Positions 1-10,899 of a stretch of 64,000 nt of DNA are shown here, in pieces. Made by a program: the position numbers and the translations under genes. Position 1 is the first letter of the stretch. Every line of letters begins with the position of its first letter. Below the pieces are notes generated by a model that saw nothing but the letters and a program-made list of their open reading frames with translations, was not told the DNA's origin and searched no databases. This DNA comes from Rotaria socialis. Its lineage: Eukaryota > Rotifera > Eurotatoria > Philodinida > Philodinidae. The stretch is taken from positions 62,001 through 126,000 of the forward strand of contig CAJNYU010003209.1 of NCBI GenBank assembly GCA_905331475.1, in the 5' to 3' direction.

Positions 1-187
1 TATGAACAAGAATGATCATCATTCGTAGTATTTAAAAGAAAAACTTCAACTTATAGCACAGTAAGTTTATGGTATTTTTCAATGAAATACAATTTGACTA
101 GTGTTTCAGTTACGTCATAGAAAGTTTCTTTTTATTGGTGATATTTGAAAAGATAAAAATAAAAAGTATAGGAAAAAAATTTAATGG

Positions 188-2076
188 TCAATTGATTCGA
201 TACAAACTTTCAACTCTCGATAATATGCCGATATTCTGTTTCAGAAATACTTGAAGAGATCGATAATCAGCTGTTATGGAGTATTTCTTTTCTTTTTCAT
301 GAAGCCATTTAATAATTTTTTTCCAAGTCGTTGGCGAACTCGAATCGCACATAAATGTTATGGTGGATAAATGTTCAACACGTTCGAGGATTAATTTCAT
401 ACCAGCAATATCTGGTGATCGTATTCTAAGATGATCAATTTGACGAGATAGTACGGCACATTCATCTTCTGGATTATCCCGTAAACTACCATTATTCGCT
501 ACTTCAAAAATACGAACATCGGGGGCTTTTTCCAGTATACTATTGATAGTGCTGGCTTGAAAAGATTGTCTACTCGATAATAAGAACCAAATTTCTTTCG
601 TTTGTGCAAGATTGATTAATTGTGAAAGAAGTGCAAATTAGTCAGGTCGCTGCCAATCATGAATGTCAAGTTCAAGTTGACTCACGTTATCAAACAAATA
701 ATACTTTGGAATTCGAAACTAGAAAAAAAGCTGTTAGCGTAATCCCTGTGGGATTAACATGTGACACACGATGAAATTTCTTTTCTGGAATTCGTCTATC
801 ACCATCACAGACCGTGACAGAGAAATTAATTAGCCAGCTAACTAATTAATTAGTTTCTCTGTCCCGGTCTGTGGGGGGAAGGGGGGGGCAAATTTCTACT
901 CTGTATACTTCAACACTCCTTTCAGATCGTATTTCACAAAATAAAATTAGAGATTAAAATAAATAATTCGCAAGTAAATTAATCTTTTTTTTGCTATTAT
1001 TGAGAATCAATATTAATATTTACATGACGAAAACTAATAGCTTGTTGCACATCTGGTAAATTGAAGATTACATTCCACATAGAGTGCATCTTTGGTTTAT
1101 CATCGTCGTTTGTCGTCGAAGTGAAATATCGTAGAAAACCTTGCTTATAATATTGAAAAAAATCAACATGTCCATTTTTGGAAGAATTACGAACAAGTCG
1201 ACGTCCTTCATTATTAATAACATATTGAAAATGCACATACCAATGTTTATATTTAAGTCAGAATGGTGTTCGAAATGCGGCAATAATCGATTCAATACGT
1301 GCAATATGTTGATAATGAAGCATTTGAACAGTAATTTTAAACGAAAAATTTTCAAGTTGAGGCAATTTCTCGTGAATGAAATATTCACATTGTGAGAACC
1401 GTTGTAGATTTTCAAACGATGAAATAGTCTTATCGATCTTGTTCATATCAAAATCTGCTACAGAAGCGATTGGAAGATTTGGCGAATGACGAATAATATG
1501 GCACCATTGATTGTAGGAACATTTTTTCAAGTGAAGTTCTCGAAGTGTACTATGATTTTGGCCATGCGATTCGATCGATAATTAGAGAACTAATATCCAA
1601 ATCGAGTGTCCGAATACTTGGTAGTGCAATTACTGTTGAAAGAATAATATTGGTATCATTTTTAAAAACTTTCCTATCAACGATTCTCAATGATCTGAAT
1701 CATGAGAAAGTCGCGAGATGACGTAGAAGCGTACGATAATCTTTCTCGTATAACATTTTGAGATTTGACAAAACGAAGCCTAGTAAATCGATGAATATCG
1801 CCAAATGAAAAAGAAAACAATCAATATTATTTGGTTCAGCATTTGTATATCACTGATTTAGAATCAATGCTCCGACATTTTCTGGTGAAATAATTCGATG
1901 AAAACGATCGATACGAGTGTCCGATGGATGATTCGAAATTTCGATCGTCAATCGATTGTAGCTATTGGCAATAGAATGTCTTTAATATTGAGTTGATCCA
2001 AAATACGATAAAGAACTTCGACAGGAATTGTGAGAAGCGATAAACTTGACGATACGAGTGTCAACGAATTTTCCAT
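188..2076 (-). pseudogene. F-box-like domain protein, degenerate copy
   Basis: Read on the minus strand, an ATG at 2076 opens an F-box-like start (residues IPVEVLYRILDQLNIKDILL), followed by rotifer-type filler and a tail ending at 188. Continuity needs several repairs: a frameshift near 1970, stops near 1850 and 1697, a frameshift near 1565, an in-frame TGA at 1260-1258 where the protein reads FRTPF*LKYKHW, and an in-frame TAA at 640-638. Coding similarity continues in the same frame past both of the last two stops, so these look like recent point mutations. F-box proteins normally recruit substrates to SCF ubiquitin ligases. Bdelloid genomes carry many such genes (family knowledge). A hairpin at 806-873 lies between the two last coding blocks. 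Confidence 0.7.
806..873. repeat. Near-perfect inverted repeat (hairpin)
   Basis: The arms at 806-833 and 842-873 are reverse complements apart from one mismatch and a 4-nt length difference, around an 8-nt loop. The outer part reads CACAGACCG and the inner part is a TTAATTAG palindrome. A G-rich run follows at 871-888. It could be two abutting ends of a terminal-inverted-repeat transposon or a very small foldback element. It sits in the gap of the F-box-like pseudogene. Confidence 0.7.
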
Positions 2077-2413
2077 TGACGATATCTAAAAACCAGACAA
2101 TATTCAGTACTACATTCGTTTTTTTTCTAGTCACAATGGCTATGATCCAGATCATATTTGCTGTTCTATGGAAAGTGAATTCTACTCGATAAAATAATAG
2201 ACAAATGACAAAGTAAATAATAATACATGGAACGTGTTGACAATCAGGACGAGCGCAATATACGTATAGATTTTTTATTTTCTATGTGAGGTGTGAGTGA
2301 ATTTAAGACTGACATGTATGCCCTTATTTATTAGTCAATGAGTCGTAAACATAAACGTGTCTGTTTTATTGGAAAATGATCAGCAATATACGATTAAATC
2401 AGATGCTTGGCAT

Positions 2414-3400
2414 TCACGGCGGAGAAGATTCTATTTCAGTTTCACTAGAATCCGGTTGGACATCGGAGTTAGAATGTTCATGATGATCACGACTGATGAC
2501 ACGTGGATTTTGCCATGTTGTCCTCTTGTTTACTGAAAAAGAAAAACAAGACGTTGCAAATGCAATTTAAACTTCTACTCACCATGATCAATATAATAGT
2601 AGCGGCCTGAGGGTGCTGTGCGTACGTCCCAGGGCGTCTATAAACATTTCAAAAGATTCTAACAATTTATGACCTACTTGAAAAGCAAGCTCTCGTTCTC
2701 TCACTGGTAATGGCCCGTTTTTCATAATTTCTGGATGGGTAGTCGGTCTCGAAATCGATTGGTTCGTTCGTGGATCAATCTTTTATGCATATATACATGG
2801 AAAAATATAGGAGTAAAAGAAAAACAATGACTTTTAATTGGTCATACCCCAGTAACGTTTTGACTTAAATGATCATATGCCATTGTGCAGTCAGACATCA
2901 ATGAGCCAAATTCAGCACTTGCCTCCGATTCATGAATTTGACATTGACCAGTGATGTTTGCACTAAGAATCAATTATTATCAATCGTGTTTAGCAAATGG
3001 GCGATAAGATTTGATATATACTTTTGAGGATTCGGATGAATCCATGTAGTTCTGCGACGATTATGACCCAAGTAATAGGTTCGACCGGAATTATCCGTTC
3101 GTACTAGAAAGATTCTAGAGAAATTTCAAAAACCCTCGTTGCATGCAGATACAGAACATTACCTTCCCAGCCTGGTGGTAAAGGTTTTGCAGCTATCGGC
3201 TCGTCTGCAACATGTTGTGGGATCTTTTCGAAGACGAAATTAAAAAAGGTAAGAATTATCACTTTTGAGTAGAAAAATAAATAAATAAATATCGTTCTTT
3301 TGACATACTTCAGTATCAGATAAAGATCTAACAAATTGTGAGTTTGAACTGTTAGTGTTCATTCCAATTAATTGTACTTTCAGAAACTTGCTTTGATACG
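2414..3400 (-). CDS. WW-domain protein, 5' end not found
   Basis: Seven exons join in phase on the minus strand: 3400-3309, 3223-3163, 3103-3022, 2962-2848, 2779-2678, 2637-2583 and 2532-2414. Two WW domains are readable. The first is split by an intron (LPPGWE, then VRTDNSGRTYYLGHNRRRTT, then WIHPNP). The second reads PWDVRTAPSGRYYYIDH followed by VNKRTTWQNPR. WW domains bind proline-rich ligands such as PPxY, and these resemble those of NEDD4/WWP ubiquitin ligases. No HECT domain follows: after the second WW the protein ends in an acidic, serine-rich tail and a stop. The first exon found begins in phase 1, so at least one upstream exon is missing from this call. It is either a short WW adaptor or a truncated ligase. 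Confidence 0.6.
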
Positions 3401-3731
3401 CTAAAATATGAAAATTGAAATGTATGGACTGAATGGGACAATTCAATTTTGTGCTAGCGTTTCTTTCAGGGAGAATTCTTAATGTGTTACTCGATGAACT
3501 ATGATAAAATAAAACTCTTTTTAATGGTCAATGAGAATATCAAGTGAGAATCATATCTTAAAAACATATAGATCTAGCTATTTACTACATAAGATAGAAG
3601 AGTATGCGATGCATCTTCTTCATCTAAATATTAGGTGTGATCGTAATTTCTATATTATTAATTTAACAAAACTAAGCAGAGACGATTGGTTTGTTTTGTT
3701 TCTGCTATTCTTGGTATAGGTGCTCGCTTCG

Positions 3732-3929
3732 CTACTTCAGCTCTATCTGATTGAAATAGAACGCCAAAATAAATACAAGAGAGGAGAGAAAATGCTGACT
3801 GGCGGGCCGAATGAACAGATAGCCGTTATCGGTCATGAGGTCACAGCATCCAGTTTCATAGTAACCGAATGCTTGCACACCATTGAACCGATACAAGATG
3901 GAACTAAATGATGTTCTGATGACTGGCAC
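3732..3929 (-). other. Unassigned protein-like open frame
   Basis: A 65-codon open frame between the WW gene and the superoxide dismutase has a protein-like stretch (FGYYETGCCDLMTDNGYLF) and slightly higher GC than its surroundings. I found no convincing splice link to the WW gene and recognise no family. It may be an exon relic or chance. Confidence 0.2.
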
Positions 3930-4326
3930 ATTTCGAATAGACTTTAAACGGTTAAAGTATCTGTAGAAAAAAACGATTTTTGATGATATTGCATTCGTTC
4001 ATACACAGCTAGTGAATGATATATGAGCTGCAATACCATACGATTTTGTATACAATCAAATATTACTCTATGTTGGGAAATGCAGAATATGATTAGAACG
4101 ATCCAATCGGTAACATTTTCCAAGTGGGAAAAAGAACACTAATAGCAAGTCTAACTTTTTAACACTCACATCCTCAAATTTTAATGATATAAAATAGGTT
4201 CAATATAAATTCAACATTTAAGAAAATACACGTAACTATCAAAAGCGAAATAAAAAGTTTTAGAACAAAACAATCACTGGTAAATTGATGCTAACATGAA
4301 AATTCAACATCATAGAGAGACGTTAT

Positions 4327-5235
4327 TCAACCAAAAAGTATTGTACCACATGCTATGCGAGGACCGGCATTCCTACGAATTCGAATAAGATATCAGTGAG
4401 TGATAAATGAGTATAAGAACACTTACCCAGTTGTGTTACTTTCACCTTTGCCCGTATGACCTCCATCATCAGTCAAATTGTGAATCATGAGAGGCAAGCC
4501 AATAACATTTCTTGTGTTATTGAAGTTTAGCGAAATGACTCGATCAACCAATCCAAGATACGCTCCGCCATCAACACTTGTTTCAATATTCCCTAGATCA
4601 CCGACATGCCGGTTCAAAAGTTCATCTGTCTGCATTCCATGGGATACATCTACCAAAAAGAAATAAACTATGAAGATCGTCAGTCAGTTGTAGAAAATTA
4701 ACATACTATACGGATTGAAATGGGAACCACCAGCTGTACAATTATGATTGTCTCCAATGGGTTGTGAATGAATATGAAAACCCTATTGAAATTTAGATCA
4801 TTGCACGTGTAAATCTGTCAAAAATCGCTTTAAGAATGTTTGTTTTCATTACAAAAACTCTGATGCAGTATCATTCAAGAGATTCTTTTATTTTAAAAAC
4901 AACACTTATCCACTCTTCAGTAGTTACTATTCTTGCTGTTGTGGAACGATAAATTAGAATGATAAAATACTTTATTTTACCGAAAGATGCTAAATGAGTT
5001 GCTTCTTCTTTCAAATATAGTGTAATAATAGACTTACTAATGTTGCCATAGGTCTCAGACGATTAACAAAACCAGTAATGACAACACCCCAAGCTTCTTC
5101 CTCTTCATAAAAATCGATTGTTCCAATGAAGTCATTTGTTCCTGCAAGGAACATTTTGGCATTAGCATGCACAGATTGTTCAACTTCTCTTACAAGAGCA
5201 GCAACGAGTACCAGGAAAAAAACAAAAATTTTCAT
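4327..5235 (-). CDS. Secreted Cu/Zn superoxide dismutase
   Basis: Four exons on the minus strand (5235-5038, 4782-4707, 4649-4427, 4372-4327) give a 180-residue protein with a hydrophobic signal peptide (MKIFVFFLVLVAALV). It converts superoxide to oxygen and hydrogen peroxide. All metal ligands are visible: GFHIH (two Cu histidines), SHFNP (bridging His), VSHG, NRHVGDLGN (Zn His and Asp) and MIHN. The disulfide cysteines (NCTAG, IACG) and active-site arginine (GPRIACG) are present too. The signal peptide points to an extracellular SOD3-like location rather than the cytosol. Such enzymes fit an animal that survives desiccation, but that role is inference. Confidence 0.93.
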
Positions 5236-6046
5236 CTTTAGTTATTCACAAATACAGGAAAGTGTCGTGTAATAGTGGTGTGTATACAGGACATATGAAA
5301 AGGAGAAGAAAAACAATGATTTCGCAAAATATCTTATCTCATACAGAATATGACAAAGCATTGAGTGCATGTTTACTACATATAGTGAGTGTGGGTGTGT
5401 TGTGTTTCACTGATCTAGGTAAATACCGTTTTCCATGATGTAAAAACAAAAAAATTATTTCTTGAACACTTACACCCACACCCTCAAGATTTTATATACA
5501 ATTCATTGATTGCTTTACAATAGTTTTACAAATGGATAATTTTATGAAAATGATAGTATATGAATACGATTCTGCCGTATTGCACATCAATGAATAACTC
5601 CTGTCAGTTTTCATCGACAACATGAAATCTGTATTCATATCTAAAAATTTTATTTACTTGCCGATTGATGCGCTCTTTTACTTCAAAATAGGCATGCATA
5701 TGACTCTTCGATTATGCATTTAGAAATTACATTTGATTTATTCTGCAAAAAGTGGAGAGGATTTGAAAGTTGATAAAAAAAAGTATCTTAATTGCAATTG
5801 GTGGAGATATGTCATAAGAAATATAGTTGATCGACCAAATTTGATAGTTTCATGAATGTAAAGAGATGCCAGTGACAAGAATTCTGTTGCATGAAAATGC
5901 TTTTTCTAAAATCCTTTCACTGTGTAAAAATTACATGATCACTACTATATGATCAGTTTGTAGTCGAAGATTTCTGTAGATTAGTGTATGTTCTTCATTA
6001 GATTACCATTTTTTTTCTTTATACTAGCTTATTCAACCCGTGCAGA
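5236..6046. other. Intergenic, no gene seen
   Basis: AT-rich sequence upstream of the superoxide dismutase. It probably contains that gene's promoter. A TG-rich patch lies near 5385-5408, but no array or coding region is evident. Confidence 0.5.
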
Positions 6047-6450
6047 CAGAGTTGGAACCGATCTAAAATTTTAAGACCGGTCCGGCCCGGCCGGTCCAAA
6101 ACATTTTCCTAACCGATGAAAACCGGCAAGTTTACAATATTTTTTTCACATAAAAAATGAATGACAGGCGAAATTTCTTTGTAGTACCTGATAATTCGGA
6201 AAAAGTCTAGCCTTTCTCGCCGAATAATATTTCAAATTAAATTCAATCTTTAAAAATAATGTTATGAAATAAATTAGACCCAGAAAATAAAGCTTTGGCT
6301 TTATTTTTCAACAATGAAACATTTTTTTTCATGAAATTCAACGGCTACTTCGATAAAAGCATGAAAAATTGTTATTAATAGCTTTTGCAAGGAAAAAATG
6401 ACAGATCTATAAAAAAAAATTTCAACCGATCTGGACCGGTTCCAACTCTG
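6047..6450. mobile_element. hAT-like non-autonomous element
   Basis: The ends are inverted copies: CAGAGTTGGAACCG at 6047-6060 matches the reverse complement of 6437-6450. The interior starts with GGTCCGG-type repeats (6087-6107) and has no transposase. The 8-bp flanks (6039-6046 CGTGCAGA and 6451-6458 CCTGCGGC) agree at 5 of 8 positions, which fits an old target-site duplication. CAG-initial ends and 8-bp duplications are hAT traits. About 404 bp, so MITE-sized. Confidence 0.65.
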
Positions 6451-6780
6451 CCTGCGGCAACGTTCGAATATCGGTATTAGGGATCCATGTGCGTTCTTGA
6501 TGTTAATAAAGAATGAGTACCATAACGATGGAACTAACTTTATCATTGAAGAAAGAGGAGTATATATGGAGGGAATACGTGTCAGAGAATGAGTATACAA
6601 ATGTCGATGAGTCAAGGAATAAACATATGACTGTAACAATCGGCGATTCTATCTTTGGTATATTTAAACTGAAATTGCAAGCAGAATCTCAAAACCAACA
6701 TACTGAAGATTCATTCTGTTGGCGAACACCGACACGAGTATTCTGCACTTTTCGAAGATATTCAATTTTTTGGAAGCAAT

Positions 6781-7478
6781 ATACCGTCGTCTGTTGATCT
6801 TATCAATCAAATCGATCTAGCTATCAAAATAATTTCACTTTCATCGGCTACATTCATCGTGATCTCAGGTGTAATTGGTCATGTACTCAACATTTTCGTG
6901 TTTACTCGACCAATACTCACAGGATAACCATGTGCACTCTATTTTCTCACATCATCATGCACGAATAATGTCAGCTGGTTTCAAACTTGATCCAGCAAAC
7001 TTACATTCTATTATATGTAAATTCGAGGTGTATATCCTCAAAGTGGCCCGTTCCATCTCTATCTGGTTCATTGTCTTAGCATGCATTGATCGCTACATGC
7101 AAAGTATTCGTAGTGAAGTTTGGCGTCGCCGTTTAAGTTCATCACATATTGGTGGCTGGATAGTTGCATTCATTATTTTGGTCATAAGCTGTATCTATGT
7201 CCATATGTTGATTTTTTTACGATCTTCTATCGAATGTTAATGCATCTGGCAAAATTGTTTACACACGTAATATATGGAACGTTTTTTGCTTTTTTCATAC
7301 ATTTATTTACGCATTATTGTCATCGATCTGTATGCTCGTATTTGGTATTCTTACACTGATGAATATTCGCCGACAGCGGCAACAAGTGAGACCAATTAAT
7401 AATAACACCAGAACTATACGTCGAGCAGAACGTGAACTAATTCAAATGTTGACTGTACAAGTGCTTGTCACTATCATG
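6781..7478 (+). pseudogene. Rhodopsin-type GPCR pseudogene
   Basis: Fragments of a seven-transmembrane receptor can be read in order but in three frames. TM1 is in frame 1 (FIVISGVIGHVLNIFVFTRP), ending at an in-frame TAA at 6925-6927. Most of TM2 is lost. TM3 is in frame 2, with GFKLDPANLHSIICK and WFIVLACIDRYM, where the IDR replaces the usual DRY. After a shift in the T-run near 7212, TM5 and the third loop follow (LVFGILTLMNIRRQRQQ, then RRAERELIQMLTVQVLVTIM). Homology stops at the start of TM6. Bdelloids have a large family of FMRFamide-receptor-like GPCRs of this form. It lies just downstream of the hAT-like element. Confidence 0.75.
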
Positions 7479-8233
7479 TTTCGACAAGAACTTTAAAAGA
7501 TTCTCTGGTGACGCATGACACGAACACTGGGCTCCCAACAATCCCGTGTTGTATTAACGAATACTGTACAGAATACGGTTATAAATATCAATATTCCCAC
7601 ATAAATCTTGGGAAAATGAACATTTCGCATTTGTAATGTATGCTGTAAAAAATGTAAAAAACAAATGCTCCTAGCTCTTGTTCGCTGTCACTTTTATCAA
7701 ATCAAAAGTATTTACAATAAATATTGTGCGTTTGAATGCTAGATGACGATAACGACTTTCACATTTATGCTAAATACACAAATGAATTCGTACAATAAAA
7801 ACATTCCATGCCATTTATATGGCAGTGAATTATTGTGATATTTAAACAGTAATCAATGCGTTACATTTTAAGATTGTAAACAGATATTTAGGTGTGGATA
7901 TGAAAAATCGCTTAACCACACTCCCACCCACACCCATATTCTACACTATTATGCTCACTTTATCCAATCTCAATAAATACTTATTCTTAGTTGTTTTATT
8001 TATCTAAATTTGACACGAGTCTCAAAGATAACAATGAAGCACATACACACTATTGTTTTTTTATTCTGTTTTCACCTTATCGCAGCATTTTTATTCTTTG
8101 CTTGTACGTTTTCTTGCTATTTTTAGTGGTTTTCTCAATAGTGTTGTAAAACTCTCATATTCAGCACATTTTATTTTCAGGGTCTGGCTATAGATTTCAC
8201 GCGCGCACACACACCACAAAACATAGTAGCAAC
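7479..8233. other. Intergenic with a possible 5' UTR acceptor
   Basis: No gene is seen. A pyrimidine-rich stretch ending TTATTTTCAG at about 8172-8181 could be a splice or spliced-leader acceptor for the PLP-enzyme gene starting at 8234. An ACACAC patch follows near 8203-8216. Confidence 0.35.
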
Positions 8234-9538
8234 ATGAAAAATTTCAAACTCCTTATTTATCTGGTCCTCTCTATTCGTGTAGTGTATTTCATAATTAATA
8301 AACCTCGCAAAGTCAAAAGCGAGTACCAACCTTACTTCGCTCAAATGAATCTAGCATTAAAGGAGCAACGCAGTGGGGCCAGCGCGGGAATAATTGATCT
8401 GGACAGATTGGATTCGAATGTACATTTTGTCCAAAAACAACTGGGCGATGGTTACCAACTGAGATTGGTGACCAAATCACTTCCTTCACTAGACCTATTG
8501 AAATATATGATGGTGAAAGTTCAAACCAACAGGTTGATGGTTTTTTCCGAGTCATTTCTTGCTGAGATACTATCCAATTTGAATCCCGACTCGCTTGATA
8601 TATTGCTAGGCACTCCTCTACCAGTTGATGCTTTTATTAGACTGGTAGCTTATAATGGCTGGAATACTATTAACTGGCTGATTGATACAAATGAGCGGTT
8701 AAATCAATATCTCTATTATGCACAACAGGAACATATCCGAATAAAAATCAATTTGGAAATTGATGTCGGCCTGCATAGAGGTGGCTTTGAAATCACCAAG
8801 GACTTTGCGGAGGCAGTAGAGATCATCAAACAGAACAGTCAATATCTTGAATTGACGGGGCTGATGGGATACGATGGTCATGTACCTTATGTACCTTTTT
8901 ACATCAATAAAGAAAGATCTATTAGAAAAACTTTTGTTCATGTACAGGAATTGTATGACCAATTTGTGGATGAGCTGAAAAAGCATTACGACGCCAAAGC
9001 TATGAGCACCATGACCTTCAATAGCGGTGGGAGTCATACTTACTTCTATTATTCTGACTACAAAAGCGCCACTCCAGTCAATGACATCGCAGTGGGTTCA
9101 GGCTTTCTTGCCCCGAAGCAATTTTCTGATCTGATCGAGCTCGGTCATCAGCCAGCTCTATTTTTAAGTGCACCTGTGCTGAAAAAGATCGAATCATCGA
9201 AACTGCCCCATGCAGAAAAACTCTCAGCTTTAGTCAATATTTGGGATCCAAATCTCAAAACTTCTTATTTTATGCTTGGCGGCGGATGGCCGGGCGAACT
9301 AGTGGGACCGATGGGCTTGAAAAGAAATCATTGGTGGGATGAAAATGATCTGGGCTACACAAACCAATTGCCCAATCAATCGATCCTAAGCGGCTCCGAT
9401 GAAAACACACTCAATGTCAGTGATTTCATTTTTTACCATCCATGGGAAGGTGACGGGATGCTCTGCTTCAAAAAACTTGTTCTCTACAGGCAAAACAGTA
9501 TTGTCGGAGAATGGGATACTTATAAGGGAGGCAATTAA
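8234..9538 (+). CDS. Fold-III PLP enzyme (D-amino-acid type), bacterial-like
   Basis: An intact, intronless 434-codon frame. It has an N-terminal membrane anchor or signal (LLIYLVLSIRVVYFII), then an alanine-racemase-type PLP barrel as in D-serine dehydratase / D-threonine aldolase-like proteins. The likely cofactor lysine is in LRLVTKSLPS. Other family marks are IDLDRLDSNV, EIDVGLHRGGF, GLMGYDGHVPY, the phosphate-binding FNSGGSHTYF, and a C-terminal FYHPWEGDGMLCF...GEWDTYK that resembles bacterial amino acid deaminase/aldolase ends. The substrate cannot be told. GC is visibly higher than in neighbouring DNA and introns are absent, unlike the genes around it, which suggests horizontal acquisition. 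An AATAAA follows the stop. Confidence 0.85.
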   Translation: MKNFKLLIYLVLSIRVVYFIINKPRKVKSEYQPYFAQMNLALKEQRSGASAGIIDLDRLDSNVHFVQKQLGDGYQLRLVTKSLPSLDLLKYMMVKVQTNRLMVFSESFLAEILSNLNPDSLDILLGTPLPVDAFIRLVAYNGWNTINWLIDTNERLNQYLYYAQQEHIRIKINLEIDVGLHRGGFEITKDFAEAVEIIKQNSQYLELTGLMGYDGHVPYVPFYINKERSIRKTFVHVQELYDQFVDELKKHYDAKAMSTMTFNSGGSHTYFYYSDYKSATPVNDIAVGSGFLAPKQFSDLIELGHQPALFLSAPVLKKIESSKLPHAEKLSALVNIWDPNLKTSYFMLGGGWPGELVGPMGLKRNHWWDENDLGYTNQLPNQSILSGSDENTLNVSDFIFYHPWEGDGMLCFKKLVLYRQNSIVGEWDTYKGGN

Positions 9539-9680
9539 CGCAATAAATTTAATTAAAAAACATGATCGAAAATTTCGATCCATTAGGATCATATTTCATG
9601 CAATACAAATAAAAAATGGTTATCAAAAAAACAAGAAAACAAAATGATACAGCACCTGTAATAAAATCTAAAAATACTTG

Positions 9681-10820
9681 TTAAAAAAGAGGACACGGCT
9701 GATGAGCAGAACTGCGTAAAAATAAAAAAGTTGTATTACAAATGCATATACGATAAATGCCAGATTCACTACGATGTGTATTAGCTAATAGAGGTAATCG
9801 AGGTAAATCGAAAAATACCGAATCACTTTTCAGGTGTAAACTTTCAAGTAGAGTTTTCTATACAAATCGAATTATAAATTACTTAAATAAAACAACAATT
9901 CAAATTACTTGATAATGATGAACATATTTTATTCTTGCGGGAAGATTTCCAAAGCGAAGTACCGACCGACGATTATGTCGATCAGCTTCTAATAATAGAT
10001 TTTCGGCATAGAAAAAAGCATGATCAATATTTGTTATTGCTAAATGATTTATTGCACTGATATTTAATTGTTTATTACGAATCTATAAATAAAATAATTC
10101 AAAAAAAAAATAAAATCTTTGAAAAACTTTTCATACACTTTCAGAATTAAATTGATTTAGATGAACACGAGTTTTAATTCGATTATCGAATTTAAGAGAA
10201 TGAAGATTGGTAAAATCAATAAATGAATGATTGTTTAAATCGAATTTATCAGTATTAAATAAAATTTGATCATCATCGAATAAAATAGAATTTTGATCAC
10301 CAGATATATCAATCTATACGAACAAATTCGTCCTATAGATAATCGAAAAAGATACGCTATGCTTACTTGTTTAGCTAACAATACATTTATTTGACTTATA
10401 TTATTTATTTTAGATGCATACATAATATCTTCAAATGACACTTGATTTTGAAATTCAACTTTTTGATTATACTTATCAACTCGAAATACTTTTGATCCAT
10501 TGCTATCAAACAACGACCAATCGAGTCTGTACATAAGCCATAAAAGGCACTAAACATAATATAAAGTTAATTCCTAATTTTTGTTTTTAAACAAACCTAC
10601 TCACAATTAAATTAATAAAGCTGACTAAAACAAGCGATGCTATGGTAAAAATAATGCATATTAATTTCTTTCCATGTAAACCAAATCTTTTTGGTGATTG
10701 AGCTATATCAGTTGATGAAACTGAAACATAGCCAGCGTCCAATGTAATCGATTGTGTTCGCCGACTTTCATATTTGAACAAATCCATGTCATCTAGAAAT
10801 ATATTAATATTATTATTCAT
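9681..10820 (-). CDS. SGCB: Beta-sarcoglycan
   Basis: Five exons on the minus strand (10820-10605, 10549-10367, 10313-10137, 10082-9909, 9857-9681), all in phase 0, give 308 residues against about 318 in vertebrates. Sarcoglycans are type II membrane proteins of the dystrophin complex. Visible traits: the cytoplasmic GYVSVSSTDIAQSP, one transmembrane segment (LICIIFTIASLVLVSFINLI), extracellular beta-rich repeats with Asn and FDDDQILFNT-type turns, and a C-terminal cysteine cluster (YRICICNTTF...HQPCP) matching the conserved sarcoglycan end. The order matches beta rather than gamma/delta-sarcoglycan; the gamma/delta alternative is less likely. Confidence 0.85.
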
Positions 10821-10899
10821 ACTTTAGCGAGAAAAAACAAAACACAATATATAAAAAAAGAGCAATGTGTATATATATATAAATGTATAGGGAATGATT

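Noticed and set aside
1068..1415. Overlapping frames on both strands in the F-box region
   Set aside because: They are alternative frames of the degenerate F-box-like gene.
5385..5500. TGTGGG/CCCACA-like patches resembling bdelloid telomere repeats (also near 7918-7940)
   Set aside because: They are isolated and irregular, not tandem arrays.
6513..6797. 94-codon frame upstream of the GPCR relic
   Set aside because: It overlaps the GPCR fragment in another frame and has no transmembrane or receptor-like features.
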